This document shows positions 24,101-34,248 of a stretch of 60,000 nt of DNA, piece after piece (the stretch's first letter is position 1; the number at the start of each line of letters is the position of its first letter). The stretch is taken from contig CAJNDS010002117.1 of assembly GCA_905221605.1 (NCBI GenBank), positions 355,001 through 415,000 on the forward strand. The letters run 5' to 3'. The position numbers and the translations under genes are program-made. This stretch comes from Symbiodinium natans (taxonomy: Eukaryota > Sar > Dinophyceae > Suessiales > Symbiodiniaceae). Below the pieces are notes generated by a model that did no database searches, was not told the origin of the DNA, and saw only the letters and a list, made by a program, of their open reading frames with translations.

Positions 24101-26105
24101 AAAAGAGGGAATGCAACAGAGAGCTAAAATTAGAGGTTGGCTTTGCCTGGTCGAGAAAAAACTCGTTGAGTTTGAACCTGACGGAGAGGCTTGAAACAGT
24201 GGAACAAACAAGTAAGAAGCAAAATTGTAGCAAGGAACGGTTCCGGGATCCCTGCTCTTTGAACTTGAAGACATCTCCTACTGGTTACGTAAGCTTTCCG
24301 CCCATCCAGGTTTATGGTTCAAGCTTTCAGGAATCTTTATCGTATTGCTTTGCCCCGGGGATTGTCGCATTATCGCAGGTATTCCGCCGTCACCTGCTGG
24401 CATACCGCAGATTGAAGTTCAAGCCTCAACAATACGGGAAGCGGGGCACCTTGAGACCATGCCTCGCCTGAAGTTGGTTTTGTTTCGAGGTTTTTCGGGA
24501 TTGCAAGTGGAGGTGTGCGCACAGGGTGAAAAGTCCGATCCTGCTTCATGAGAGCTGAGTTTCGGCTTTGCGTGTTGCTTGTTGAGGTGACATTCGATGT
24601 GGACAGCAACGGGATTCTCAGTGTTAGTGCCTACGATCGGGCCACCCGCAAGGACGTCGCCGAGAAACGGGTCGCCTCACACCGACTTTGCACGCATACA
24701 GTCATATAGTCATACAGTCATAGAGTCATAGAGTCATAGAGTCATAGAGTCATAGAGTCATAGAGTCATACAGTCATACAGTCATATAGTCATACAGTCA
24801 TATAGTCACAGTCGGATCTTCACTCCAGTATTTAAATTTTCGGAGGAGACGAAAGTGACCATCTCGGGAGCTTCGACCCTGGCCCCTGCAACTCGACAAA
24901 AGATGCCTAAAGCCGCCAGCCACTGCCAAGCAGCATCAGTCGGCATTCCGGAATCAAAGCGGGTTCTGGAGTTGACAAAACGTAAGGCCTTCATAGACTT
25001 GAGCTCAGAGGCGTGCTTTGTCTCTGTTCTGTTTTGTAAAGTGAGCTGGAGCTAAGGAAGACGTCCAAGAAAAGGTGGCAGAGGCCATCCTCTGCGGATG
25101 ATCCGACTTGAAGCAAAAGCCCCATGCCCAAAGTGAACTTTGAAAGTGAGCTCCCTGAAGATCCGTAAAGCTTCCGCCGGGGAGTTGGCACTGTACACTT
25201 TCCTTCAAGTCGGCGCGTGGACATTGAATTGGCTGGAAAGGCAGAAAAGAAGGCGGCAGAAGAAGCGTATTACGAACAGGCCGGGGGCTCTGAACGGATC
25301 ATGCAGTCTTGACGGCCATGGAGTCACAGCTGCAAGGTAGTCATGGTGAAGAACGACGCAGAATCTGCTGCCTATGCAGTTGAGAGGCTGCTCAGGCGGG
25401 GAGCTCTTGCTGTACCATGCTGACAATGGGATGCCACCAGTCCTTGCTCTGTGGAGCGCCAGGGACCAGCGACGGAAGCTCAAGCCGACCAAAGTGGAGG
25501 TGCCATAACCAGCCAACTCTCTTTTTTCTTCTGTGGATTCAAACTTGACCTGCATCGTCGATTGGCGGCGTTTGGCTGCTTCCCAAGTTGTGCAGTTGAC
25601 GGTCAAGTATGTCGCAGGTGCTGGAGTCCAAGTTGCTCTTGGCGAGGGATTTGCTGGACAAGGAGCTCTGCTTTTTTCGAAATCGGCTGCTGAGCTTGTT
25701 GCCTTGGCCACGTCGGGCCTGGAGTCTTCCTAGGAGCCGCCGGACACCGACCTCCTGAAGCAGGTTACCGAGGCCTCACAAGCGTGCGATTGCCATCCTG
25801 AGTTTGGTTGTTCGCTGACACCGATAAACATCTTCCGGGAGCTTGCAAGCACGGAGTGTGCTACGGAAACACTTCTGCTTGCGGTGCAGACAGCAGACAT
25901 TTTGAACCGGAGGATCTTCGCGAGGAGGTGCGGAACATCCTGAAGCGGAAGGCCTTCAACAACCATGAGACATCCCTCACGAGCGCATTTGCTTGGAGCA
26001 AGGGCTCGCACGTCAAACTCCCGAAAATCTCCCCCGAAGGTTGAAGAGGAGTACGACGTGGAGCAGGGCCCAACTCTTAGCTACGGCTACGTTCAGGTTC
26101 AATAA
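21120..26105 (+). CDS. Plastid/cyanobacterial-type Hsp70 (DnaK), at least 15 exons
   Basis: ATP-driven chaperone that folds and refolds imported proteins with J-domain and nucleotide-exchange partners. Exon 1 (21120-21971) carries [57 protein letters not shown] and [13 protein letters not shown]. Later exons, approximate: 22135-22156 (DWLAHRF), 22244-22289, 22444-22490, 22632-22817, 22874-22947 ([12 protein letters not shown]), 23031-23099 ([16 protein letters not shown]), 23216-23250, 23335-23402, 23545-23582, 23767-23851, 24379-24416, 24587-24652, 24846-24880 and 25049-25089. The start chosen at 21120 gives about 50 residues with a hydrophobic stretch and Arg-rich segment before the ATPase domain, fitting plastid targeting. 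ATG at 20931 is an alternative. After 25.1 kb the lid is hard to follow: open pieces at 25193-25312 and 25330-25420 and a terminal one ending at 26105 are unsure. Confidence 0.85.
24690..24812 (+). repeat. 8-bp tandem repeat AGTCATAG in an Hsp70 intron
   Basis: About 14 copies of AGTCATAG, with AGTCATAC and AGTCATAT variants at both edges, lie in the intron between the exon reading [15 protein letters not shown] and the exon reading VTISGAST. Confidence 0.9.
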
Positions 26106-27090
26106 CACCAAAATGTTCGCTCGAACTTAGCTCTCCTGACAAGGGTAGTTGTTGAGTTTCCCAGAGCTAAGAGTTTGTTTAGTCAGGTTAGTCAAGCTAG
26201 TCGCAGGAGATGTACTGGTCGTTTCGATGCAAAACCCAGTAAACGATAGGGCGACACTCTAAAAGCGATAAGTCCTTCTGTCTAAGATGTTCCCAAGAGC
26301 CTTATGAACATGCAAGCGAGACCGAGAGACGATGCGTCACGCACAATCACATCTCACGCCGCAACCTGCAAGGCGGCCCATCTAACCTTACCTTTTCGAT
26401 GGCAGAGGTCAGAGAGGTCTTGAAATTCAAGTATGTGTGGAGAGTGGCCTTCTGGAACCTATATGGCTTTACAGCGCCACCTAACCCGATTTGCCAGATG
26501 ATGCCGATTAGGTGCAACAATATATAACAATATGGGCACCCCAAGTGACACATCATTGACTCTTCACCTTTGGCCCAGGCTTCGTGTCGCCAGATGAGCC
26601 GGGCAAAGAGCGCAAGCGCGCTTCCCTCTAGTCGCTATAGCTGGTCAAGGCACGGCAACTGGTCTCACAGGTGTCAGCTGTTTCACCGATGCTGTAGCGT
26701 TCAGCAATTTTCCAAAGCCCAGTGAGTGCTGCTGGTGAAGTATTGGAGCGGCAAAAGTCCAGTTCAACCGCTTTCTTTTTATGGGGCATCTGGGGTGGCA
26801 GCATGCGGCGTGTAAGGACTGTGAGCCTGCAGCAGCGTACCCTCAGACCACAAGACCTCCCACTGTCCCACTCCCTCAGGTCCTTTTGCATTCCATAAAG
26901 CAGCGTACAACATGCGCCACTATGGGGAGGGTAGAGTATTGCTGCGGCGCGCGCGGCCGGGGTCCGCAGCTCTTACCGTTGCCGCGGAGGACAATTTGGG
27001 CCGCATGACACTCTCGCATAGGCCTGCACTCACCATCTCCCGCCACAGTCCTATGCATTTTTTGGTCGGCAAGAAGCGCGGACGGACATG
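26106..27090. other. No recognisable gene
   Basis: Short ORFs only, between the last possible Hsp70 exon and the first retroelement remnant. Confidence 0.4.
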
Positions 27091-27099
27091 CCTGCCTCG

Positions 27100-27490
27100 C
27101 CAGCTCTTGGTTGGATCTGTTTCATGCGTGTCTTGTAAAAGGAACTGCCCTTTGCAGTGCATGTGTGCATGTGTGTGTGTGTGTTGTGGTCGTGCACTGT
27201 TCGGGGGTTATTATGCTGGCGTAGTCTGCACGTGAGGGGGTACCAGGAGCCCGCTGAGAAAAGCTGCTGATGCATTCGAGAGGCTTTCCCAAGCACCCGG
27301 TCGGTGGCACTCCGTACAGGGCCCACGCGCATGGCGAAACCAGCGTGGCATCAACGGCCATCTGTCCATATCTGTGCACAGGGATCGCTGTGAGGGCCCG
27401 GCAGAGCGCCGGGCGATCTCTGACGCAGTCTTCGACCTAATGCGTACACCTAAAATCACCTGAACGTCCGAAACAAGCACGGTCGCCATG
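27100..27490 (-). pseudogene. Remnant of a non-LTR retrotransposon endonuclease domain
   Basis: On the minus strand one frame contains GQMAVDATLVSPC. This matches the strand holding catalytic acids of the restriction-like endonuclease in the two better copies of this window (QLAVDATLVSS near 31890 and LCCDATLVSPL near 36210). A preceding frame reads SLCTDMDRWP and the following text is in another frame, so the piece is frameshifted and short. The rest of the element is not recognisable here. It could be a solitary fragment from a template jump or an old deletion. Confidence 0.5.
27160..27186. repeat. Short TG microsatellite
   Basis: A TGTGTG run inside the retroelement remnant. Confidence 0.6.
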
Positions 27491-28610
27491 ATGGGCTGAG
27501 AGCTGATTGAATACAGCTGGACAACTCCCCCTCACCTCATTCTGGGGTTGCTACTGGTATCACCAAATGGCATGGTATCACTATCTGGAGATGCTGCCAC
27601 AATGTCTCGAATGGAAAAACTGACAAACGAGCCAAGATGCTCCTCCGAACGAGTACCGTGCGCAACAGAGCCGACAGTCTCCGGCAACTTGCCTGCAGTG
27701 AGCCTGCGTTCCGCAAGGCCGTGTGCTTGACTCGCTCAGTGATGTGAAGCGTCGACTCGGGGAATGGCTTGCTACAGTGTATCTCGGTGACTCGGTGTGT
27801 ACTTTGGCATGGATGCCTTTTGCGTATGTGTTGGGTGTTGCAGATTCAGCTGGCATCTGGGAGTTGGGCTTGCCAGGCAAAAAACGACAAATGCTGAAGG
27901 ACCACGCATGCCGTCACGCTGTGGAAACAGTTGAGAATGCATGCGTCTATCATAGGGATCTGATGCTCTTTCCAATCTCTTTTCTCGAGGCCTTCTGCCG
28001 GCTTGAGCGTGCGGTTTTTCCTGCTTCTTTTTTTCTTCCGCCTGTGGGCGCCGCCCCATCAAGATTGGCCGTGGCGGCAGCTTTGCAGCGTTGAGGCCAG
28101 AGACAGTGCAAGTTTCCCGCGCCGGTGCTCGGGACTCCCGCGAAACATGTCCAACCATTGACACACATGGTGGCCGGTGGCCGGGTGCGGAGCATATTTT
28201 GGCCAACGGGAAGTAGGGGGAGCCAACGCATGATCGCTCGTGAAGCTCATCTCGACTCAACTCTAATCGAAAAAGTGCTGCCTGTGTGCTGCCACTCGGG
28301 AGGTATGAGCCCCCAATTATTCAATCAGAACGCCGCGTGCCCATCGGACAAGGTAGGGCATTTCGCCTGTCAGGGAAGCAGGCTGCAGCCGACCAAGCAC
28401 GTGGCTATGGCTGTGCACGCACCCGTGCTGCGCCAAGAGATCGTACGCCCACATATACCTAAAGGTCAAACCAGGAACCCGCAAAAACATGCAAAAACAA
28501 TCCTATAACTACAAGAGTGCCGGAATGAAATGACCATGCACATTCTCTGGTTGCGTCGGTGGCGCGGTCGTGCGGAAATCTGCGCAGACAAGCCCAGATG
28601 CGAAGACGAG
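27490..28610. other. No recognised gene; one protein-like ORF
   Basis: A 123-codon plus-strand ORF at 27723-28094 has mixed, protein-like composition (VKRRLGEWLATVYLGDS, KDHACRHAVETVENACVYHRD) but no known motif. A 162-codon ORF overlaps it on the minus strand. Neither can be assigned. Confidence 0.2.
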
Positions 28611-28625
28611 CGAAGACGAACGAAG

Positions 28626-28850
28626 ACGCTCGGCGCTCGGCGTCGCTCGGCGCTCGGCGTCACTCGGTGTCGCTCGGCGCTCGGCGTCGCTCGGCGTCAT
28701 TTGGTGTCGCTCGGCGATGCGTCGCTCGGTGCTCGGCGCTCGGTGCTCGGCGTCGCTCAGCGTCGCTCAGCCTCGCTTTGGGTCGCTCAGCGTCGCTCAG
28801 CGTTCGGCGTCTCTCGTCGCTCGGCGTCGCTCGTCGCTCGGCGAATAGTG
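28626..28850 (+). repeat. GC-rich minisatellite of CTCGGCG and TCGCTCGGCG units
   Basis: Tandem 7- and 10-bp words (CGCTCGGCG, TCGCTCAGCG, GTCACTCGGTG) run for about 225 bp. All three plus frames and several minus frames stay open, producing Ser/Leu/Arg or Asp/Ala/Glu-rich false ORFs. Confidence 0.85.
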
Positions 28851-29124
28851 GCCAGCCCGAAACCTGAAACCGAAATCCCAAGCAATGGGGAAAATGATGA
28901 CAAACCGCTGGAACCCTTTCCGGCACTTGAATCACCCTATAACAGTAAGGGACACGAAGCCGACGAAAGCCGGACTCGGGCTAGTCAGCTAGGCGGGTGG
29001 CAAAGAAAACTTAACCCAACGAAAGGTCGGCGTCGCCTGGCATCGCTCGGTCCCTCGCGCTGCGGCTCTCGCAGGCAGGGCCTCACTCCGCTCGAGCATT
29101 CACCGTATTTCATCGTCTCGCGTG

Positions 29125-29335
29125 CGCACACCTTGTGCCTCCGATCTTGCAAGTCCGTGGTGGGCTGGACCCCTTGCGCCGCCTGCGCCACATCGGGGGT
29201 CCTCGCCGCGCGGCGTGGCACGCTGCTCGAACAGTCGCGCGTGCATGCCGCGAGGGCGGGGCTCGCGTCACGCTGGCGGGGCTGGTGTTGCGTGGAATGT
29301 GCATGTTCGCGGACGTGAACATGGCAGCTGCATGA
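29125..29335 (+). pseudogene. Decayed retrotransposon endonuclease fragment
   Basis: Three frames each give part of one conserved stretch: ACATSGVLAARRG in one and ACREGGARV followed by ADVNM in another. In the copy at 31.6-32.4 kb the same order reads GVLASRA, VCREAGARVARNVRLADMN. The match is to the segment between the zinc-knuckle-like HGDH motif and the endonuclease core of R2/NeSL-type elements. Frameshifts make it non-functional. Confidence 0.5.
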
Positions 29336-29849
29336 GGTCCTCGCCGACAAGCGCTGTGCCGGCCCGTCGCAGCCCTGAGACGCGGAAAAGACAAAACGGT
29401 CTCCAAAACAAAGCTGTTGACGATTTACCGCCAGATCACGTATGGTTGGATCCAGTCACAAAAACCGTCCACCGCCCGGATTGGATGGGAGTTTACCGTG
29501 GCATGACTTTTTAGCATAGCTGAAATCATCGCGTACCCGACTTCAGCGAACGTTTCCGTTTGCAAAGCTGGTCGGAGAAATTTTTGCGGCAATACTGGAC
29601 GTTCGCTCATACTGCTTCATCCATTGCACCAGCCGACGTCGTCCTGGTCATGAGCCTACCTCCATGGCGCCGCCTTTGGATGTCAACGCCACGACGCGTG
29701 TGTGACGGTGCACTGCATGATCTGCATGTCGTAATCCGGTTGCAGATACATGTCTTGTTAGTTAGTGCGCTGCTCCCAGCACCAGCCGATGTTGGTTCAG
29801 CGGAGCACGAGCCGAGTGCAGGACCTGGACGCACTATTCTAGCGGACAT

Positions 29850-31225
29850 TAAATAAGTGGAACGAGAAAAACGCTGGAGCAACGCAGGGAAGGCATCCTG
29901 CCAGGAGGCCCAGTGGGCGGCGTTAGCGGAATCCGTGCTGTGGCGAGGGCATCCGCCGATAGCTCGGGCGCTTTTTCACCGAAGAGCAGTGCGCCGAGAC
30001 AGGAGGCAATGGCGCGATCCCGATGCGCAGAAAAGTAGCAACCACGCCGACTGCAAGTCGCCGAGGGCGGGGATGCGCTGCAGGAGAACATCTTGGCTGC
30101 GGCGCGTGTCCCGCAGTTGCCGCTGCACAAAAAACTCCGTTCCGAGCGGTGCACCGAGCACTACAAGCCCTTGCTGTTCTTGGGCAGAGCCCACGCTCCA
30201 ACCCAAATGTCCGCAGCAGAGCTGGGGTCTGGCTGGGCCACGTTCCAAACACGGGTCTTGCCTTGGTTGAATTGGACCCGGGCGCGGTCCCAGAGCGCGT
30301 CTTTGAGCACGCCATACAGGCTGGAAACGCGTTCAGGGGCGCTGACGATGTAACTATCGTCGACAAAGGCGACAAAAGCAAAAACACCCTCGCCGGCTGC
30401 AGCGCTGACGCGACGTTGTGGAGGGCGGGGGGGGGTGCTGGGCTACTGCGCAGAGCATGAAGTTCTCATCTTGCTCTCCGCCCTCCGCTTGCATGACCTC
30501 GTGCTCGGTCCCCGCGTCGTCAGTCCAGATGTAGCTGCTCTCGCTCCCGTAAATCTGGCGAGCAAACGGCAGTAACGGAACAAGCTGAGGCCGCGATCCT
30601 GCTGCCATGTATTGTCATGTGCGCAGATACACTTCTCTACCGCATCCTGAACAACCACGGAGTCATCGTCGTGTTTAGTGTTTTGAATGTGTTCGCACGG
30701 AGCGTCCGCCCCTCCGCTCGATCCGCGCATCCGCTCCGTTCGCTGCACCGCTGCGTTTACTTACCTTCCGAGTTTCGCCGATATGCTTGTTAGCGCTCAT
30801 ATGTTGCTAGCAAGAAAAAAGGAATCGCATGCCAGGGTAGCCGTGTCACCCAGTAAACCCTCTTTCACCCGGAAGAAAAATGCGCCGCGCCCAGGCCAAG
30901 GTGGCTGAAACGCGCACCGTTGCGGAGCCGCCTCGCCCGGCACAGCCGCCAGCCAAGCTCCGGCGTTTTCAGCTGTCCTCACGATATCTCCCACTTGTGG
31001 GGCGCGCCCACTTGTGGGGCGTGGGGCGCGCACTGTGCAGCGGGGCGACCGCTGCGCAGGCGTGGTGGTCAGGGCAGCTTCGGAGGAAACGGCGAGGGTC
31101 ACCATTTTCAAATGTTCGACCCGCGTGCCTGACAGGCCTGCAGCCCCACCCCGTCTTGAGTCGCGTAGCGCCGTCGCCACGGCCGCCGGTTCCAGGAGGG
31201 TAGGCTGGGAAAGGCGATGCTCCAT
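29850..31225 (-). pseudogene. Frameshifted reverse transcriptase of a restriction-like-endonuclease non-LTR element
   Basis: Read on the minus strand, the order of pieces fits a reverse transcriptase. ALRDSRRGGAAGLSGTRVEH (about 31190-31110) is the conserved entry segment. LLPFARQIYGSESSYIW (about 30580-30530) precedes motif B. FVAFVDDSYIV (about 30370) holds the catalytic Asp pair. LNQGKTRVWNV follows, then GLVVLGAPLGTEFF and LGDLQSAWLLLFCAS (thumb). Similar segments occur at 34.3-35.3 kb, but sequence differences suggest a separate subfamily. At least two frameshifts are needed, one near 30160-30200 (a stop follows NSKGL in the catalytic frame). A C-rich tract near 30430 interrupts another part. 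Confidence 0.72.
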
Positions 31226-31639
31226 GACGGCGTACGGAAGGCGGCAGAGGCTCCGGCGGACGCCGAACGGGGTCTGTCAGCGCGCACCAGGTCGCGTTCT
31301 TACCACGCAAGTTTTAATCTGCACATGTGCGACACTCCCCACACATGCGCTGTCAAGCCGCATTGCGGCAGATGGATGCGCTGGGACACGGACGCCCAAG
31401 ATAAACCCGAGCCTTGCCTGGACCCCGGGGCCCCGAAACGTGAAAGGACTTTCCTGACTTGTGTGTAAACTCTGCGCATACGTGCGATATCCCTCCCGAC
31501 TACTCACCTTGTGGTAGCCGATACCCGACACACGTTGTCCTCGCCGAATACTGTGCGTGCCGCGACGTGCCAGCTCTTGAACTGATTGCCTTTGCAGCAA
31601 CGCAGTCGGCGAATGCTCGAATACCCGCAGACATCGCGC

Positions 31640-32381
31640 CGACCTTAGCTCCGGCCGAAGGCCGCTGGATGTGCTGGGTGACCACCGGACGGCGTGTGCC
31701 GCTGCTGGCGTCCTTGCCTCGCGCGCCATCCCTCCTTTGAGCGAGCCCTCGCCAGGGTGTGTCGCGAGGCTGGCGCACGTGTGGCCAGAAACGTGCGGCT
31801 GGCCGACATGAACCTCGATGTGCCCGTGCAGGACGCACGGCGGATTGAGGTTGTTTGCAACGGGCTGCCCCTGTGGCATGGGGAGCAGCTCGCAGTTGAT
31901 GCCACGCTCGTCAGCTCCCTCGGCCGGGACCGTTGATGCCCGCCCCGGCATCGTTCTTGCCCAGGCTACACGCCGCAAACAACGCCAAACTTATCCCGAG
32001 CTGGAGCGGGCGCGCCGCTGCCGCTTGGTGGTGTTCGGGATGGAAGTAGGCGGCAGGTGGGCTCCCGAAGCCGCCACCACCTTCATCCGCTTGCTGGCGA
32101 GAGCGCGCGCAGCGGAGGTGCCTGCCTCTTTCCGGACTGCTGCCCGGGCAGCGTGGGTCGTGAGATGGAGCGGCATCCTCGCTGTCGCCGCGCAGCGGGC
32201 CTTCGCAGCATCCCTCCTCGAGCTGCCTCCAGGTGGGGAGTGTAGCGCTGGCGGGCCGGAGCCCGCCCTGCACGAGATCCTCGCCGACGCGCGCTGGCAG
32301 GCTGCTGGCAGGCGACTCCCGCCCACAGCCGCCTCCCCATGCGTGCTGGCTGAGGCCGAGGCGATTCCCGCAGCTGTCTGA
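31640..32381 (+). pseudogene. 3' part of a non-LTR element: endonuclease and C-terminal domain
   Basis: Three frames together give the C-terminal half of a pol protein. One frame (about 31660-31730) reads LDVLGDHRTACAAAGVLASR, the HGDH-like zinc-knuckle region. The next (31740-31936) reads ARVCREAGARVARNVRLADM and then LAVDATLVSS, the endonuclease core. The third (about 31930-32381) reads RKQRQTYPELERARRC and VVFGMEVGGRWAPEAA and ends at a stop at 32379-32381. The C-terminal part aligns by order and spacing with the copy at 36.2-36.6 kb. Reverse transcriptase is absent upstream, as expected for 5' truncation. A short A-run at 32440 follows and then the 42-bp satellite begins. Confidence 0.7.
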
Positions 32382-32444
32382 GGCCGAAGCGCCGTGCACA
32401 GGGACCCGCGTGGATGTTGCGGAAAAAGGCTCGAGGGAAAAAAA

Positions 32445-33335
32445 AGGGGCCATGGTATTTGCGATGCTTTTGGAGCCAGCGAATTCGGGGACCATGATAT
32501 TTGCGATGGTTTTGGAACCAGCCACGGAAGCTCCTTGCGATGGTTTTGGAAACAGCGAATTCGGGGACCATGGTATTTGCGATGGTTTTGGAAACAGCGA
32601 ATTCGGGGACCATGGTATTTGCGATGCTTTTGGAAACAACGAATTCGGGGACTATGGTATTTGCGATACTTTTGGAACCAGCGAATTCGGGGACCATGGT
32701 ATTTGCGATGCTTTTGGAAACAGCGAATTTGGGGACCATGGTATTTGCGATGCTTTTGGAACCAGCGACTTCGGGCCCATGGTATTTGCGATGGTTTTGG
32801 AACCAGCCACGGAAGCTCCTTGCGATGGTTTTGGAAACAGCGAATTCGGGGGCCATGGTATTTGCGATGCTTTTGGAAGCAGCGAATTCGGGGACCATGG
32901 TGTTTGCCATGCGTTTGGAACCAGCGAATTCGGGGACCATGATACTTGCGATGGTTTTGGAACCAGCCACGGAAGCTCCTTGCGATGGTTTTGGAAACAG
33001 CGAATTCGGGGACCATGGTATTTGCGATGGTTTTGGAAACAGCGAATTCGGGGACCATGGTATTTGCGATGGTTTTGGAAACAGCGAATTCGGGGACCAT
33101 GGTATTTGCGATGCTTTTCGAAACAGCGAAGTCGGGGACCATGGTATTTGCGATGCTTTTGGAACCAGCGAATTCGGGGACCATGGTATTTGCGATACTT
33201 TTGGAACCAGCCACGGAAGCTCCTTGCGATGGTTTTGGAACCAGCGAATTTGGGGACCATGGTATTTGCGATGGTTTTGGAAACAGCGAATTCGGGGACC
33301 GTGGTATTTGCGATGCGGTGTTTTCAGACGCCCAG
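32445..33335 (+). repeat. 42-bp satellite, open in all six frames
   Basis: About 20 tandem units. The 42-bp unit runs from TTTGCGATGG through TTTTGGAAAC, AGCGAATTCG and GGGACCATGG to TA, so most units hold an EcoRI site and an NcoI site. A shorter 34-bp variant, in which the middle is replaced by CCAGCCACGGAAGCTCC, occurs near 32518, 32808, 32965 and 33210. Neither unit creates stops, so ORFs over 400 codons run on both strands. These are consequences of the repeat, not evidence of a protein. Confidence 0.93.
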
Positions 33336-33339
33336 GGCG

Positions 33340-33785
33340 TCCGCGGCGTACTACGTCTGTACTAGACTTTCCAGCCACGGAAGCTCCGCGTGTCCGCGGC
33401 GTACTACGTTTGTACTACAAAAGTCGACTTTCCAGCCACGGAAGCTCCGGGTGTCCCCGGCGTACTACACGTCTGCACTACAAAAAGTCGACTTTCCAGC
33501 CACGGAAGCTCCGCGTGTCCGCGGCGTACTACGTTTGTACTACAAAAGTCGATTTTCCAGCCATGGAAGCTCCGGGTGTCCCCGGCGTACTATACGTGTG
33601 TACTACAAAAGTCGACTTTCCAGCCACGGAAGCTGAGCGTGTCCGTGGCGTACTACGTTTGTACTACAAAAAGTCGACCTTCCAGCCACGGAGGCTCCGC
33701 GTGTCCGCGGCGTTCTACGTTTGTACTACAAAAGTCGATTTTCCAGCCACGGAAGTCCCCGGCGTACTACGTCTGTACTACACAA
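33340..33785 (+). repeat. 61-64 bp satellite containing GGCGTACTACGTTTGTACTAC
   Basis: Seven to eight tandem units. Each has GTGTCCGCGGCGTACTACG, then TTTGTACTACAAAAGTCGAC, then TTTCCAGCCACGGAAGCTCC. The last word is the one that marks the 34-bp variant of the neighbouring 42-bp array. Confidence 0.9.
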
Positions 33786-34245
33786 GTCGACAAAAAAAAC
33801 GCAAAAACACTACGGTTTTCGCACCGCGAGCACGCGAAAACCCGCAGAGGGGTTACGTTTGCATGTCAAGAAACGCAAAAACACGATGGTTTTGGCACCG
33901 CGCCAACGCCGAAACCCGCAGAGGGGTTACGTTTGTATGTCACAAAACGCAAAAACACGACGGTTTTGGCACCGCGCCAACGCCGAAACCCGCAGAGGGG
34001 TTACGTTTGTATGCCACAAAACGCAAGAACACGACGGTTTTGGCACCGCGCCAACGCCGAAACCCGCAGAGGGTTGTTTGCGGCCACGGAAAAAAGTACC
34101 AAAAACGACGGTTTTAGCATCGCGACCCGGCGATTACCGGCAGAGGGTTGTCCGCGGACCTAAAGAAACGTAAAAAAACGACGGTTTTAGCACGCCGAAA
34201 CCCGCAGAGGGTTGTCCGCGCAAATCAAGAAACGTACAAAAACGA
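33785..34245 (+). repeat. 74-bp satellite, left of the retroelement
   Basis: Units hold ACGACGGTTTTGGCACCGCG, CCAACGCCGAAACCCGCAGA, GGGGTTACGTTTGTATGTCA and an A-rich link AAACGCAAAAAC. The word CGCCAAC recurs at 33901, 33975 and 34049, a period of 74 bp. Units nearest 34.1-34.2 kb are a variant (GTTTTAGCA, GGGTTGTCCGCG) of about 70 bp. The same variant continues on the far side of the retroelement. Confidence 0.92.
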
Positions 34246-34248
34246 GGC

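Noticed and set aside
28530-29318. 262-codon Arg/Ser-rich ORF as an RS-domain protein
   Set aside because: The first half is the CTCGGCG minisatellite and the second half overlaps a decayed retroelement fragment.
31991-34117. ORFs of 400-540 codons on both strands (for example 32501-34117 plus, 32083-33378 minus)
   Set aside because: They are translations of stop-free tandem repeats; open frames exist in all six frames over the same bases.
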